Shown here piece by piece: positions 22,960 through 34,245 of a stretch of 64,000 nucleotides of DNA. The position numbers were made by a program, and so were the translations under genes. This stretch comes from Hippopus hippopus (Eukaryota > Mollusca > Bivalvia > Cardiida > Cardiidae). Position 1 is the first letter of the stretch, and each line of letters begins with the position of its first letter. The stretch is from the NCBI GenBank assembly GCA_946811185.2, contig OX328110.1, positions 12,442,516 to 12,506,515 of the forward strand, written 5' to 3'. Below the pieces are notes generated by a model. That model saw only the letters and a list, made by a program, of their open reading frames with translations. It searched no databases and was not told the DNA's origin.

Positions 22960-23819
22960 TCAACGTCCGATATGGAGATATTATTCCCAAAACATGACTT
23001 TGAAATAGCAATATTTGGGTTTTTACTATCGAAATGAATTTTTTATTTTAGTTATTTAGCAGAGTAAAGAGTTAAAAGTATGTTTTGCAATTATTATTTT
23101 CCGAAGCTGACCAACTAGAGGGCAATGATGGCTCTGTATCTTTCATTTTCCTATAGATAATGGAGCCACAAGTATGGAACAGGCAGTGACTATCATTTAT
23201 ATGAAGTCTGTATTGCTGTACACTTTAGAGAGAAATTAAGTTATCCCCCCCCCTTCCGCACACCCAAACCCACACCCATCCACACACACACATCCCTCCA
23301 CACACCCGACACAAATGTTCACATGTCAGTATGATGTCAATAAATACGAAGGTCAATCAAGGGATCAGTTACGTGAAATTGGGGAAAAAAAAGATATGGA
23401 TGTATTGATCACAGGAAGATTTCTAAACATTTTGTAGTATAGAAAAAAAAAACCCAAACACTTTTTTCCTCTCCTTTTCGGAGGGATAGCAATTATATAT
23501 ATAAATATATAGTCGATTGATACAAAACCTTACTTTATTTAAATATACAGTGTCACGCATCAGAGCATGACTTTGAACATCAAAATAAATCATCATGACC
23601 AAAAACTTGATATTTTATACCAAGAAAACTTTAATTCGTGCTGAAGGAAAGTATAAAGATTTTCAAAGGAGTTAAAGTTACCAACTATCCGTCTTAAAAG
23701 GCATTAGTTTTTTTTCCCCCTTTGATAATTATACCTAACTGCAAATATAGCTTGTTAAGAGCAAACAAGCCGCGCCCACATCAGCCATGTTTTTGACGGA
23801 AAATATTGTATTATATACC
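22960..23819. other. Non-coding stretch with a C/A-rich run
   Basis: A low-complexity C/A-rich run (ccccccccc then cacacccaaacccacac) lies at 23245-23310. No gene or recognisable element is otherwise seen. Confidence 0.5.
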
Positions 23820-24200
23820 TATAAATGATCTGAGTAAAACACGGGCATTATCTAAATAAAGAATTCAACTGACCGCATCTTTTCCCTAATCAGTCATTTA
23901 CCCTTTGTAGAACATAATCGTTTTGTGTATTAAGGTTCGGGTAATTCCAAATGCTACACTCCTGAACTGAAGCATCACGATTTAAAATAATCACAAGCTT
24001 AATTCCTCACCCGCATTTAAACGAAAAGGAATTCGTAGCAAGCACTGGCTAGCGTTGCAGAAAAAAGTTTTTATGTCACAGTTCTTGTATGTTTTGTAAT
24101 GATTCGAGTACAAGCAGCCGCCATGTTTAAACACATAGACAGATCTATGCAGACTTACCTTTAAGAGGTCCATCACAGTTCCATTTGTGTCCATTTTCAG
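23820..24200. repeat. Diverged paralogue of 25600-26190
   Basis: Shared blocks appear in the same order: atgagtaaaa with gggc, cactcctgaact, caatcacaagctt, then gcagccgccat, then gatctatgcagacttacc. The two segments are in the same orientation about 1.8 kb apart. No coding frame is conserved. Confidence 0.5.
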
Positions 24201-25118
24201 AGAATTCTAACATCTTGTTTTAGAGAAGAATATTTCTGCATATTTTCCCAAGATTTTTACAAGCAAAGTTCGTGGTGGAAAAAATTCTTTACTGAAAAAA
24301 TATGACGGGGAACAATGGCAGAATTATTTCTGTGAAGTTCATTTAAAATTTGTCTCGTAGTTTCAATGTGTATTAGAAGTACAAGATTAAACAAGGAATG
24401 ATGCACACACGACGAACATAAGGACATTCCATCGGTTCTTCGGTCAGTGAGCCTTAAAACAGAGAGGGCTGGTTGCATAACAACGGTTTATGTAAGACTG
24501 GCACAAGGCCTAACCCAGTCTGGGTAGACCAGAATTTTAAGCCGGTTTGCTTGAAACTAGTTTAGCTCGAGTCTACCTATCCCCGCACTCGTCACAACTC
24601 GGCCGATTCCGTACCTACATCCTCGTCCGTATAACGGTCGTTTCCATTTGAACTGCCGATCACGTAATCTTATACATGGCGGCGCCACTGTAAGTCGTTT
24701 AAATTATTTATCGTCTTTATATAGAGAGACTATGCAATTATATAACATTGATATACATTTATGTTTAGTGATATTGTCCATATATAAAACATTTCATCCT
24801 ATAAGACAGTGAAGGCGTTCCATATGTCCATATTGAAAGAATTTGCATACGACATATTATTTGTGGTATATTATTTGTGGAATGAGTCATAGTATTTGCC
24901 TTTTAAAGGGCAGAGGACATTTTCGGGAAAAGAGTAAATGCTGGTAACCATAATTTTCTTATGTATCCACAATGTTGTCAATAGCTATTTCCTTCAGGGT
25001 CGTTAAATCTATGAATTATTCGTTGCAGGTTTAGACTGAACAAATAAGAAAAACGGTAAACTTTCTCAAAATCAATTTTTGGGAATAAAACTAAATTCAA
25101 CAGCGCTTTAGTACATAT

Positions 25119-25379
25119 GGCTTGCAACACGCTAAAAGGGACATTCGGACATTTGCGTAAAGTGTCATCTCGGATCAGCCTGCGCACTCCGCGCAGGCTA
25201 ATCCGAGACGGCACTTTACGACTACATTAGATTTTGTGCTACAGTAGACTTGCGCAAAACAGAAAATTGCATAGAAACGGAAAGTGTCGTTTCGGATTAG
25301 CCTGCGCGGACTGCGCAGGCTGATCCGATACGACACTTTACGCAAATGTCCGAATGTCCCTTTTCGCGTGTTGCAAGCC
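25119..25379. mobile_element. MITE family M1, copy 2
   Basis: Terminal inverted repeats ggcttgcaacacg / cgtgttgcaagcc. ATAT flanks both sides (25115-25118 and 25380-25383). The GT1 intron at 21191-21205 (tagtacatatggaaatg) is the matching empty site, showing a clean 4-bp target duplication. Confidence 0.85.
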
Positions 25380-25464
25380 ATATAGAAATGAGTCATGCTT
25401 TGGCAAAAGTGGGCTTAATACATCTCCGTAACGGAATGAACGGAGGTAATAACTCCGTGACATC

Positions 25465-25590
25465 TATAGGATATGACATGAATTGGCATTTGAGATAAAA
25501 TTTTATTAGACGAGTCTAGGGAAAATGTTATTAAGCGAGCCTATGGCGAGCTTAATAACATTTTTTTCTTGACGAGTTGAATATATATAT
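25465..25590 (+). repeat. Direct repeat with palindromic core (pair with 26640-26765)
   Basis: About 125 bp starts gatatgacatgaattggc and contains the palindrome aaatgttattaagc / gcttaataacattt around gagcctatggc. The second copy at 26640-26765 is near-identical and in the same orientation, about 1.2 kb away. Confidence 0.7.
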
Positions 25591-25599
25591 ATATTTAAT

Positions 25600-26190
25600 T
25601 ATATACCTGTCTATGATATGAGTAAAATACAGGCGTAATCTAACTCGCCAATTCAACTCGACAGAAAAATTTTCCGTATCGGTCTAATACCAGGTGTAGA
25701 GCACAATCTACGGACTACTATGTATTGGCGTTCGGGTCTTTTAGCCAAATTCCTAACACGTTCGGCCCCCGTGACGAAACACGAAAAACCCATTTTGGTG
25801 TATTTATAGCTTTTTCATCTGTCATTTGTCATCTACCTTTTTCAAAATTCATTTTTATGCAGAACTTGTTTGTCTGATGTCACTGTTCATTACATAAACA
25901 TGACTGTGTTGTTTCGAAAAGGTATTTTCATATGCAACTGTACGATACACTCGTGAACTTAAGAATCGCGATTAACAATCACAAGCTTGACTAACCTCCT
26001 GCGTTGAAACGAAAAGAAATGTACTGTTCTTGGCAGTGACAGTGAATAACAACTACTGACTACCTTTTCAGTGTTTAAGAAATAGTTTTTTTAGCAACGG
26101 TTGTTGTCTTTTTTCTTGTAGCGTCTCGAGGGTAGCAACCGCCATTTTTTAAACGCATACTGATCTATGCAGACTTACCATTATCTATGT
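25600..26190. repeat. Diverged paralogue of 23820-24200
   Basis: Partner of the earlier segment, with extra internal sequence. It lies between the two copies of the 125-bp direct repeat. Confidence 0.5.
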
Positions 26191-26639
26191 ATTATTCATC
26201 CGCCATTCATAAATATTGTACAATAACGTACAATAAAATGTAGTTTTCTGATTTTTTGGTTATTTGCTATTGATTTTGTGATGTTTCTATCAGTTATGTG
26301 ATGAGGTATATAATAAAAGAAATATTACAACAGTCTGCATTTCTGCGTGGTCGGATCATGTCTCGTTGTGTGTAAAGAGGTATATTCCATATATCTCAAA
26401 CGCCAAAGAATGTGAGATTCTTTTATCGCATGACGATATTTCACAAATTATAGATCAGAAGATGCAAAACCACCCATAGATGCACCCGAAGTAATATCCA
26501 TAAAACCTATTCACTTCTGTGAAATACGTACACAGTGATGTAAAAATGACGTCACGCAATTGTGTTGTCAAACGTGTATAAGATAAGAAAATTCGAAATG
26601 GGTATATTACACTGAAAAGAAGACAGGTTTTGTGATAAA

Positions 26640-26765
26640 TGAAGGATCTGACATGAGTTGGTGTTTGAGATAAAATTTTATTAAAAGAGTCTAGGGAAAA
26701 TGTTATTAAGCGAGCCTATGGCGAGCTTAATAACATTTTTTCTTGACGAGTTTAATAAAATTTTT
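26640..26765 (+). repeat. Direct repeat with palindromic core, second copy
   Basis: Matches 25465-25590, including aaaatgttattaagcgagc. A run of sequence related to 27643-27780 precedes it (26490-26640). Confidence 0.7.
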
Positions 26766-26799
26766 AACCATCTATAGATGCACTCGCGTAAATATCCAT

Positions 26800-27642
26800 A
26801 TTCTAACATGACACGTGAATTCGGTTCTATAAACACAGTGCATGGAAAGCGTGGTAAAATCTACGCCATTCTATACAGAGTGATAAAGTAAGTCGCCTGT
26901 GGCTGTTCCATGTCTTCGCCCTCCGATATTTTATCAATGAAGGTCACTTGATGTACACAAATCCGTCATTTTTCGCTCCTTGACCAAGGAGGAAGGAAGA
27001 TCCTCAAGACTTTACCAATATTAACTGTTTAAATAAAAACTGACAACGATGGAACTATACGAAATGTTACCAGTAAACATATGTAAATCAAGTGTCTTTT
27101 CAAGTTGAAGGTTAGTTCAAAATTGACCGGTGTTGCATTGGAAATGGGATTGGGAGTGGGTGGAGTAATATTCAGAGCATTTGAAGCAACTGCCACTCTT
27201 GTGCTTGACAATACATTCATTCTTCTTTGATATTTGAAAGGGAGAAAATATAACAGTAAAAAGTTACGTTTTTTTTATGTTGTGTTTGATGCCTAAGGTA
27301 TTAATGAAATTTTGATTCTTTTCATATTTATCGACTGGCCAGTGGGGTTTTGTTCTGGTAAGTAAGTGGAACAGCCGTGGTATATTCAATGGAATATTGT
27401 CTGCATCCGCGTTTTTACTCTAAGTATGAACTTGTTTTCCTTTGATTAAGAGTTGGTCATGTTAGAATCGAAATAATCTTCTTTCTATCGTGGTTTATCG
27501 TTCAATAAAGCACGTTGTGAGTTATGAGGCGCAATGAATAACCCACTCGGGCTATCATCCTTGTGGATTATTTATTGTGCCTCCTAACTCACAACTGTGG
27601 TTTATTGAGCGATAAATCACAACAGAAAGAAGATTATTTCTT
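26800..27642. mobile_element. Element M2, copy with a nested insertion and a 10-bp target duplication
   Basis: AAATATCCAT occurs directly before (26790-26799) and after (27643-27652) the element. The element starts attctaacatgacacgtg and ends agaagattatttctt, as in the other copies. About 485 bp at 26890-27378 is absent from the other copies and is bounded by ctgtggctgttcca / tggaacagccgtgg, so a second element appears to be nested here. Confidence 0.75.
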
Positions 27643-27812
27643 AAATATCCATAAAACCCATTCACTTCTATGAAATTCGTACAAAATGGCGTCGAAATGA
27701 CGTCACTCAAATATGATATCAAACTTGTATAAGATAAGAAAATTCGTTATGGGTATATTACACTGAAAACAGGGGAGTTTATGTGATAAAAGTTCTTCTG
27801 TATCTTTGACAG

Positions 27813-28004
27813 ATGTGCGAAATGTACATGACTAGTTTCAAGTTTGGTGTTCTCAACAATGGTTTCCTGGTGCACAAGGGATTCTAAGACCTCCATACGT
27901 TCCATAAAGGCAAATACAATGAGAATATTAAGAACTATCGACTCCACAAACAATTCAGAAAGGAACTAAAGTTAAAATATCCCGAAAAGAAGCGGATGTG
28001 TTGA
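27813..28004 (+). pseudogene. Orphan third copy of the B4GAT1-like last exon
   Basis: This 192-bp block has exactly the length of GT1's last exon and is preceded by an intact acceptor (ctttgacag). It reads MCEMYMTSFKFGVLNNGF and LVHKGF, then a stop at 27885-27887, where GT1 and GT2 have the Lys codon AAA. Past the stop the frame stays open to the family-typical KYPEKKRMC and terminal stop. No catalytic exon lies nearby upstream, so it is either a dead exon or a possible alternative last exon for GT1. Confidence 0.88.
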
Positions 28005-28560
28005 CCATGTGTACAGCTTTTATTTATCTCTAACACCTGTCCTCATGAATTGGATTTATAAATGATTTCTGAGAATCTTAGTGGTACAACGTTATGTATC
28101 CGGGTTCGTATTAACGTCGAACACCCCTCTCTCTTTTTTTAATTAAAAAAAAACACACAAGCGATACTGTCAATATTTATGCATGTCCATAACTTGTCAA
28201 ACTGGTGCTTTTTGCACAACTTTGTGCGCCAGTAGTTTCGAGCTCAGTGTATGAATCATACTCTGTGAAGCCCGTGGGTTGACACACTAATAGGAGGATA
28301 TCTATTTCGGAAAACATACTGGAAAAGGGGGCATTTGCTAGATCTATTTAAAGGCAACGATTCTTTCTAAGAATGTTATGTAGTATATATTAATATGTGT
28401 GAAAATAATAACATGTACTAATGGAATTAGATTGACATATTTTCTTGTTTTGGGATATCATGATGCACTATGAGCCACGGTTTTGTAAATTCACTCTTTT
28501 TACGCAATTTCAATTTCCATATAATTCAATATTAGTTGAATTTATCAATATTGGGGAGGT

Positions 28561-29091
28561 CTGATTGGCTGACAAAATTTTTTCATAGCTCCATGAAAAG
28601 AAAAAAATATGCAGTGCCGGAACTACTTTTGATGTCTAACTTATGTAAATAAACATGTTTACGAGATTTCATAATGCTTTTCATTTCTAATTCTATACCG
28701 AGTCCGAACTTCAAGTACTAGCTACATTTAAGTTAATTTTCTCTGAATACCACACGTTTAAAAAAATCATAATGTCAGAGAGAAAACATAAAACTCATTG
28801 TCAGTTTACTGGGTACGAATGATCTAATTTTCAGCTTACTTCTTAACAATAGATCGACTAAATCTGCGACGTTCAATGCTATGATGACATCATAAGTAGC
28901 ACATTTTTGACGTCTGTATGAGCCGTTGTTCCGCGCAATAAAATATCAATGAAATGCGCATTAGAAAGAAGAAACTGCAATATTGGATTTACCAAAAAAA
29001 AAAAAAATGCAGTTACTAACGTTATGATTTATGTGCGTATTTGTTGTCTGTGATATAGAATTGTACTGTGACATGCAGACAATTTACAAAT
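28561..29091. other. Non-coding stretch, no gene seen
   Basis: AT-rich sequence after the point where the third duplicon stops aligning. There is a poly-A run at about 28995-29007. Confidence 0.45.
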
Positions 29092-29345
29092 GGCTTGCAT
29101 CACGCAAAAAGGGGCATACGGACATTTGCGTAAAGTGTCGTCTCGGATCAGCCTGCGCAGTCCGCGCAGGCTAATCCGAGACGGCACTTTACGGCTACAT
29201 TAGATTTTGTGCTACAGTAGACTGACAGAAAATTACATAAAAACGGAAAGTGTCGTTTCGGATCAGCCTGTGCGGACTGCCTAGGCTGATCCGAGACGAC
29301 ACTTTACGCAAATGTCCGAATGCCCCTTTTCGCGTGTTGCAGGCC
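29092..29345. mobile_element. MITE family M1, copy 3
   Basis: Same layout as 25119-25379, including cagcctgcgcagtccgcgca and cactttacgcaaatgtccg. The flanks (aaat / attt) extend the inverted repeat but do not give a clear target duplication. Confidence 0.8.
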
Positions 29346-29689
29346 ATTTAATAGCAAAAAGTTTCGCACCTATGATACTTTTTTTTTTGCAGATTTTTTA
29401 CAATGCACCTCACATTTTATGTGAAGCAGAAAACAGAGTTCTGTGTGGTTGAAAAAAATAAACTGGTTTTAAACCACATTAATTTTATCTATCACTATTT
29501 AATATTTCAAGTTGGGTATGTGAAAAGATTTCTTGTTTTTTGGTTTTTTTTTTTAAATTCCACTTATCTTCTTCTTCTTTTTTCTTCTTCCTCTTCTCTC
29601 TCTTTTGCACACACACAAAAAAAAAAAGACTAGAGCACCGTATGTGGATGCCAGTGGTCGGCTGCAGTTGTTTTTAGTTAAAATTGTAA

Positions 29690-29950
29690 GTTGAAAAACC
29701 GGGCATTACTGTGTCAAAAATAGAGATGGTTCCGGTCGGTCCAAGAGTTAGTCGCTGACAGAGAAATTAATTTTAAAACTAGGTTAAAACCTGCCAGGTG
29801 TCTTTTGTTTACTTTTTGCCTGATTTTAAAATTCTTTTTTCTGCCAGCGACTAACATATGGCCCGACCACACGATAATAGACTGTCATCTGCACAATATT
29901 TTCCATACTTTTAAATGGTATACTTTAAATTTAAATGTATTATGTCACCT
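29690..29950 (-). mobile_element. MITE family M4, reverse copy
   Basis: The stretch tcggtccaagagttagtcgc ... ctgccagcgactaacatatg is the reverse complement of the element at 33360-33600 and 63180-63355. Inverted ends of ttagtcgctgrcag enclose ggcaaaaagtaaacaaaaga. Confidence 0.65.
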
Positions 29951-30179
29951 ACTTTGATATTTTGGCCTTTACATTATATCAACGCGACATAAGCGAAGAG
30001 AGTAAATGCGCGTTTATATTTACCCAGTAAAAATATTCCACCTGTTTTGTAGCCAAGAGCATCTCACTTAATATGCAACAACGTACAGGTAAGATCGGAC
30101 TCTGCGCACTATGTAGTCCGATCTCGATCTACATAATCTGCAATCGCAAATAAACCCGTGCTTACCGCATGAAGGGCTA

Positions 30180-30410
30180 GTTAATTAACCCTTTGTCACA
30201 CTATCCGGAATTTTCAAAAACCTGTGGAGGAAAGCTTTTGGAAAAAAAAATAGGGAAAATGAGAAATCCTGGTAAATCAGCTTTTGCCGCTTTTCCCAAC
30301 AATGTTTCGTACTATTTAAATGACACTTTTGGACTTTTGAACCACGTTTAATTTGCTATCTTCAGATACTTTAGATTTGGACATGTACAAAATTTTGCTG
30401 TCAGCGCAAG
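30180..30410. mobile_element. Hairpin MITE family M3, copy
   Basis: Outer part ttaaccctttgtcacacta, core gggaaaatgagaaatcctgg with an imperfect complement and cccaacaatgttt, then the usual tcttcagatactttaga tail. Confidence 0.6.
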
Positions 30411-30546
30411 ATGTTTCCCATCATGTATTTGAAATCGATCGATAAAGATCTTTTGAACAGCTATTTTATTCGTTATTTTTAGATATATGATTTTAATGCT
30501 TACTTTGGAGCTATAGAGTTGAGTGGGTTTTTTTTTTTGAGATTGT

Positions 30547-31345
30547 ATAGAGGATATTTCATTTTTTCGTTGAAAGATCGAAATTTATTTCATCCGGTGA
30601 ACATCATCGGTAAATTTTTCACGAGTGGTACAGCCACGAGTGAAAGTATTACCGATGATGTTCACGAGATAAATAGAGCATCTTACACGAGTGTTTATGT
30701 ATTATCATTTTATCAAACGAGTTGACTACAATTGTATGACGAAAGCCTTGGCGAGCATCAAATACATTTTAGTCAACAAGTTTGATAACGATAAAACAAA
30801 AACACGAATATGAATTTCTATTTATCACATTCGTAAAACGAACGACTGATAAAGGATTCTGCGTCATCACCTTTTGCCTATACATGTATTCTGTTCACGG
30901 GGTCCATGTTTACAGTTGTAGTTCGGTTTCAAATGTGTACATACACAAGTAGATAGCTCTTTGACATTTACACCGAAATTAGAATGAAACAGTTTCTAGA
31001 GGGGCAAGTCCACGTATTTCGGCAATTTTGTTGATTTTTTAAAAAAAAATCGCGACATTTCTCGGTTTTCATTCAATGTGAAAATCAAAAACTGCCCACG
31101 CTTATACTTCTTAGCAACAATGACGTCATTTTCCGCGAAAAGGCGTAGTGGTAAAAATTTCTGCACGTGCTGTGGTTGGTTTCTCAAGCTTCACGCGCTC
31201 ATGACTGAAAATTGATCAGAACCGGGACATAAAAAACGATAATACACTAGTGTATCATCAAAAATTAGTCATGGGTTTAATACACTGCAGGAGGAGGTTT
31301 TATGTGATAAAATATATTTCGATCTTTCACCGAGAAAAAAAAAAA
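30547..31345. mobile_element. DNA element M5 with inverted ends
   Basis: The left end tttttcgttgaaagatcgaa and right end ttcgatctttcaccgagaaa are imperfect inverted repeats. Inside the left end is the hairpin gtgaacatcatcggtaa ... ttaccgatgatgttcac, which also occurs at 62670-62745. It encodes nothing recognisable. Confidence 0.55.
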
Positions 31346-32403
31346 ATCCATTTATTTCATGCTTCTAATCTCTTTTTTGTTGGGACTTTCATTAAATCAA
31401 ATAGTTGTTTTCAGTAATTCCCCGTGGTGTGGCCCCTCCACATAAGAACGCATTACAATATGATGTAAAGCGCAAAAAATGTAGGTTACATGCGCGAAAA
31501 TTACGTCATATTTCCTTCTGGTTGAATGGCATGCGCTACATTATCTTCCGCCAGGTGGCATTTTTCAAATACATGTCTATCTGATTTGGGCTTTCTGGGT
31601 ACAGAAATGGACTACTTTTCAAACCGGGAAACGTTACTTCGAATTGCAAAATAAAGTAAACGTTTACTCAATAAAACGCTATGTGGTACAAGTCATCTAG
31701 CCATAGTTAGCTAGCATATAACCTAGGCACAAGTCATTTATAAAGAGAGCTCCTACAAGCTAGAGAAACAGCCTCGGTATAAGCCCTGCATGTTGCAGAC
31801 GTTATTTTTATGTCAAATCTGTTGCACAAATCCTCGTTTTCCACAGGGCTATATTTAGAGACTACTATGCAAAGATCTGCAGTAAACAATTTTAATTTTC
31901 TTTTTTTTTTAAATAAATTCCCCGTGTAAAACTATCATATTTCTAGGAAATTTGGAACAATAAATATGCTTGATTTTTCCGCATACTTATTATTAATAGC
32001 CCTTTTCTGCTTCCTACCTTTTAACGGCAGAGGTCTTTTTTTTTTTTATTCACATCGTATTGATATTTATCCTGTACAGGATAGTGATGCGTCATAATAG
32101 ACAGGTCTAAATCTTCGAAGATTATGAAATGGGCAGACAACAGCACGCTCTGTTTACCTCAGTAACTTTTGCGCGGGAACTATTGTGTCCGCCTTCAATT
32201 TAAAGAGTTACGGAAACATTTATGGTAAACTTCTCTGGTCGTAACCAAGAATTATCAAACCTTATAATCCGCCATTTTTTCCCGATAAACTACCAAAGAA
32301 GCATGAAATAAATGTGTACTAAACTCCGATACCTGCGGTATTCCTATTATACAACAGTACCACAGACTTCTGTTTTTTCTTCCAAACTTCACACTTTATT
32401 ATT

Positions 32404-32580
32404 AGGACCCGTATTCGCCAACCATTTAAAATAGCTTTCTTAGTCTAATTCAACACTGAGAAAAAGTAACGCAATTTCTGAAATGGTTTAGCCAGTCAGA
32501 AATTACGTTTAAAACTTAGAAAATTCTCAAAAATTAGACAGAGAATGCTGTACGAATGGTTGGTAAATACAGGCTCTGAT
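32404..32580. mobile_element. Fold-back MITE (ccaaccatt / aatggttgg ends)
   Basis: Starts cccgtattcgccaaccattt, has a ggtttagccagtcagaaatt core, and ends gaatggttggtaaatacagg. Same family as 248-436, 3590-3740 and 62843-63030. Confidence 0.65.
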
Positions 32581-32642
32581 AAAGTACGGATGTACATGTA
32601 AGTCTATTTGTTATTAGACGATTTTCTGCACGTCAAACAAAC

Positions 32643-33032
32643 ATTCTAACGTGACACGTGAATTCGACTCTATAAACACAGTGCAACGAAAGCGTGGTAA
32701 AATCTACGTTATTCTATGTAGAGTGACGTCATTCTGAATAAAGTGACGTCATTCTGTATAAAGTAAGTACGTTATTCAATGGAATATAATCTGTATCCGC
32801 GTTTTTACTCTAAGTATGAACTTGTTTTCATTTGATTAAGAGTTGGTCATGCTAGAATCGAAATAATCTTCATTCAATCGTGGTTTATCGTTCAATAAAC
32901 AACGTTGTGAGTTATGAGGTGCAATGAATAAACCACTCGGGCTAACGCCCTCGTGGATTATTTATTGTGCCTCATAACTCACAACTGTGGTTTGCTGAAA
33001 GATAAACCATGATAGAAAGAAGATTATTTCTT
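32643..33032. mobile_element. Element M2, third copy
   Basis: Starts attctaacgtgacacgtg. The unique part carries a doubled gtgacgtcattctg. The terminal palindrome is at about 32860-33032 and ends agaagattatttctt. No target duplication is obvious. Confidence 0.7.
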
Positions 33033-33359
33033 AAATGTACTTCATAACTCAGTTGGTTGTTAAAAAAAAAAAAAAAAAAGATTTTATAGATCCCTAATTT
33101 AATCATGTGATGGCTTGCTTAGTATCGAGCATCACGGAGATGCATTAAACCCCCTTTTGCCAGAGCATGGCTTCATCATGCTTTCAAATTGGACTAGATT
33201 CATTTTTTGTCTGTTGGTGACGAGTTAAACACTACGAGACAACAAAACATTAGACCGTCCCGTATTGAAATTAGTCAAATTACACATACTTGCAGATGGC
33301 AGATTAAATAAGACTGAAAGAGAGAGCTTTGACTTTGACAAGAGGCCAAAATATCAAAG

Positions 33360-33600
33360 CAGGTGTCATAATACATTTCCATTTAAATCATACCATTTAA
33401 AAGTATAAAAGTATAAAAGTATTTTGGAGATGACAGTCTGTTATCGTGTGATCGGGCCATATGTTAGTCGCTGGCAGAAAAAAGAATTTTAAAATCAGGC
33501 AAAAAGTAAACAAAAGACACAGCTACCTGGCAGGTTTTAACCTAGTTTTGAAATTAATTTCTCTGTCGGCAAGTAACACTTGGACCGACCGTAAAATGAC
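33360..33600 (+). mobile_element. MITE family M4, forward copy
   Basis: ccatatgttagtcgctggca ... ctgtcggcaagtaacacttg, with ggcaaaaagtaaacaaaaga inside. It matches 63180-63355 and the reverse complement of 29690-29950. Confidence 0.65.
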
Positions 33601-33705
33601 ATTGTCATCTTCACAATAATTTACATACTTTTGAATGGCATAATATAAATCCAAATGCATTTAAACACCCACTTTGTTTAACTGCGGGCTTTATTGTTAC
33701 TTTAA

Positions 33706-34011
33706 AAAAAACTATGCGGTAAAAAGAAAAAAAAGTGCAGGCCCAAATCATTTTCTCTTTTTCCACCTTTTTTTTTCAGCAGAAGATTCTTCCTCAGGGT
33801 CGTAAAGTACGGGAACGTTTATGAACAGGGCGACATCGTTGAAAGAAAAAGTTCATTAGAAATCAACTGGAAGTTGGACATAGCAAAGGTTGAACTGTTC
33901 GGTGTCAAGTATGAGAGAGCACCCGGTTCTGGAGAAGCGGGTAATGTAATATTATATATTACTAATAAGCTATGCTTTCGTTCCAATCCTATTGATTTGT
34001 ATTGTGTTTTA
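33706..34011 (+). other. Unassigned open frame with splice-like borders
   Basis: About 100 codons without a stop and without an ATG start. A polypyrimidine run ending CAGCAG (33777-33782) and a GT at 33941 could bound an exon of about 160 bp, whose reading includes VVKYGNVYEQGDIVERKSS and VELFGVKYERAPG. I recognise no family. A broken relative lies at about 10750-10915, upstream of GT1. The left part also resembles the outer arm of the M3 hairpin MITE (cctcagggtcgtaaa), so it may simply be repeat sequence. Confidence 0.25.
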
Positions 34012-34058
34012 TGACATATTGTACGTTAATAATCAATAAAATATGTTTAATATTATAT

Positions 34059-34245
34059 GGCTTGCAACACGCGAAAAGGGGCATTCGGACATTTGCGTAA
34101 AGTGCCGTCTCGGATTAGCCTGCGCTGACTGCGCAGGCTGATCCGAGACGGCACTTTACGACTACAATAGGTTTTGTGCTACAGCAGACTTGCTGAAAAA
34201 ATTACATAAAAACGGAAAGTGTCGCTTCGGATTAGCCTGCGCAGA
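34059..34245. mobile_element. MITE family M1, truncated copy 4
   Basis: The left end ggcttgcaacacgcgaaaag and the first internal inverted block are present. The right part stops at gattagcctgcgcagagtg without a terminal repeat. Confidence 0.75.

Larger units (their letters stand above)
24820..28560 (+). repeat. Third, partial GT duplicon (intron 3' half, last exon, 3' flank)
   Basis: 24820-25118 matches GT1 intron 20200-20250 plus 20513-20745; 25380-25450 matches 21200-21270; 27790-28560 matches 21280-22040. Between 25450 and 27790 about 2.3 kb of repeats are inserted. I find no copy of the catalytic exon (no WCTCC or DID block) in this duplicon. It therefore seems to be a partial tandem duplication, or one whose first half has been lost. 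Confidence 0.75.
30411..32585. repeat. Second copy of the window-start segment, split by an insertion
   Basis: 30404-30540 matches 1-160 and 32310-32580 matches 160-436. The sequence between them is absent from the first locus. It contains a MITE (30547-31345) and about 1 kb of unremarkable AT-rich sequence (31346-32310) with no gene seen. Confidence 0.6.

Noticed and set aside
24676..24691. Possible tiny first exon ATGGCGGCGCCACT followed by GTAAGT
   Set aside because: A good start and donor, but no downstream exon can be linked to it and chance matches of this length are expected.
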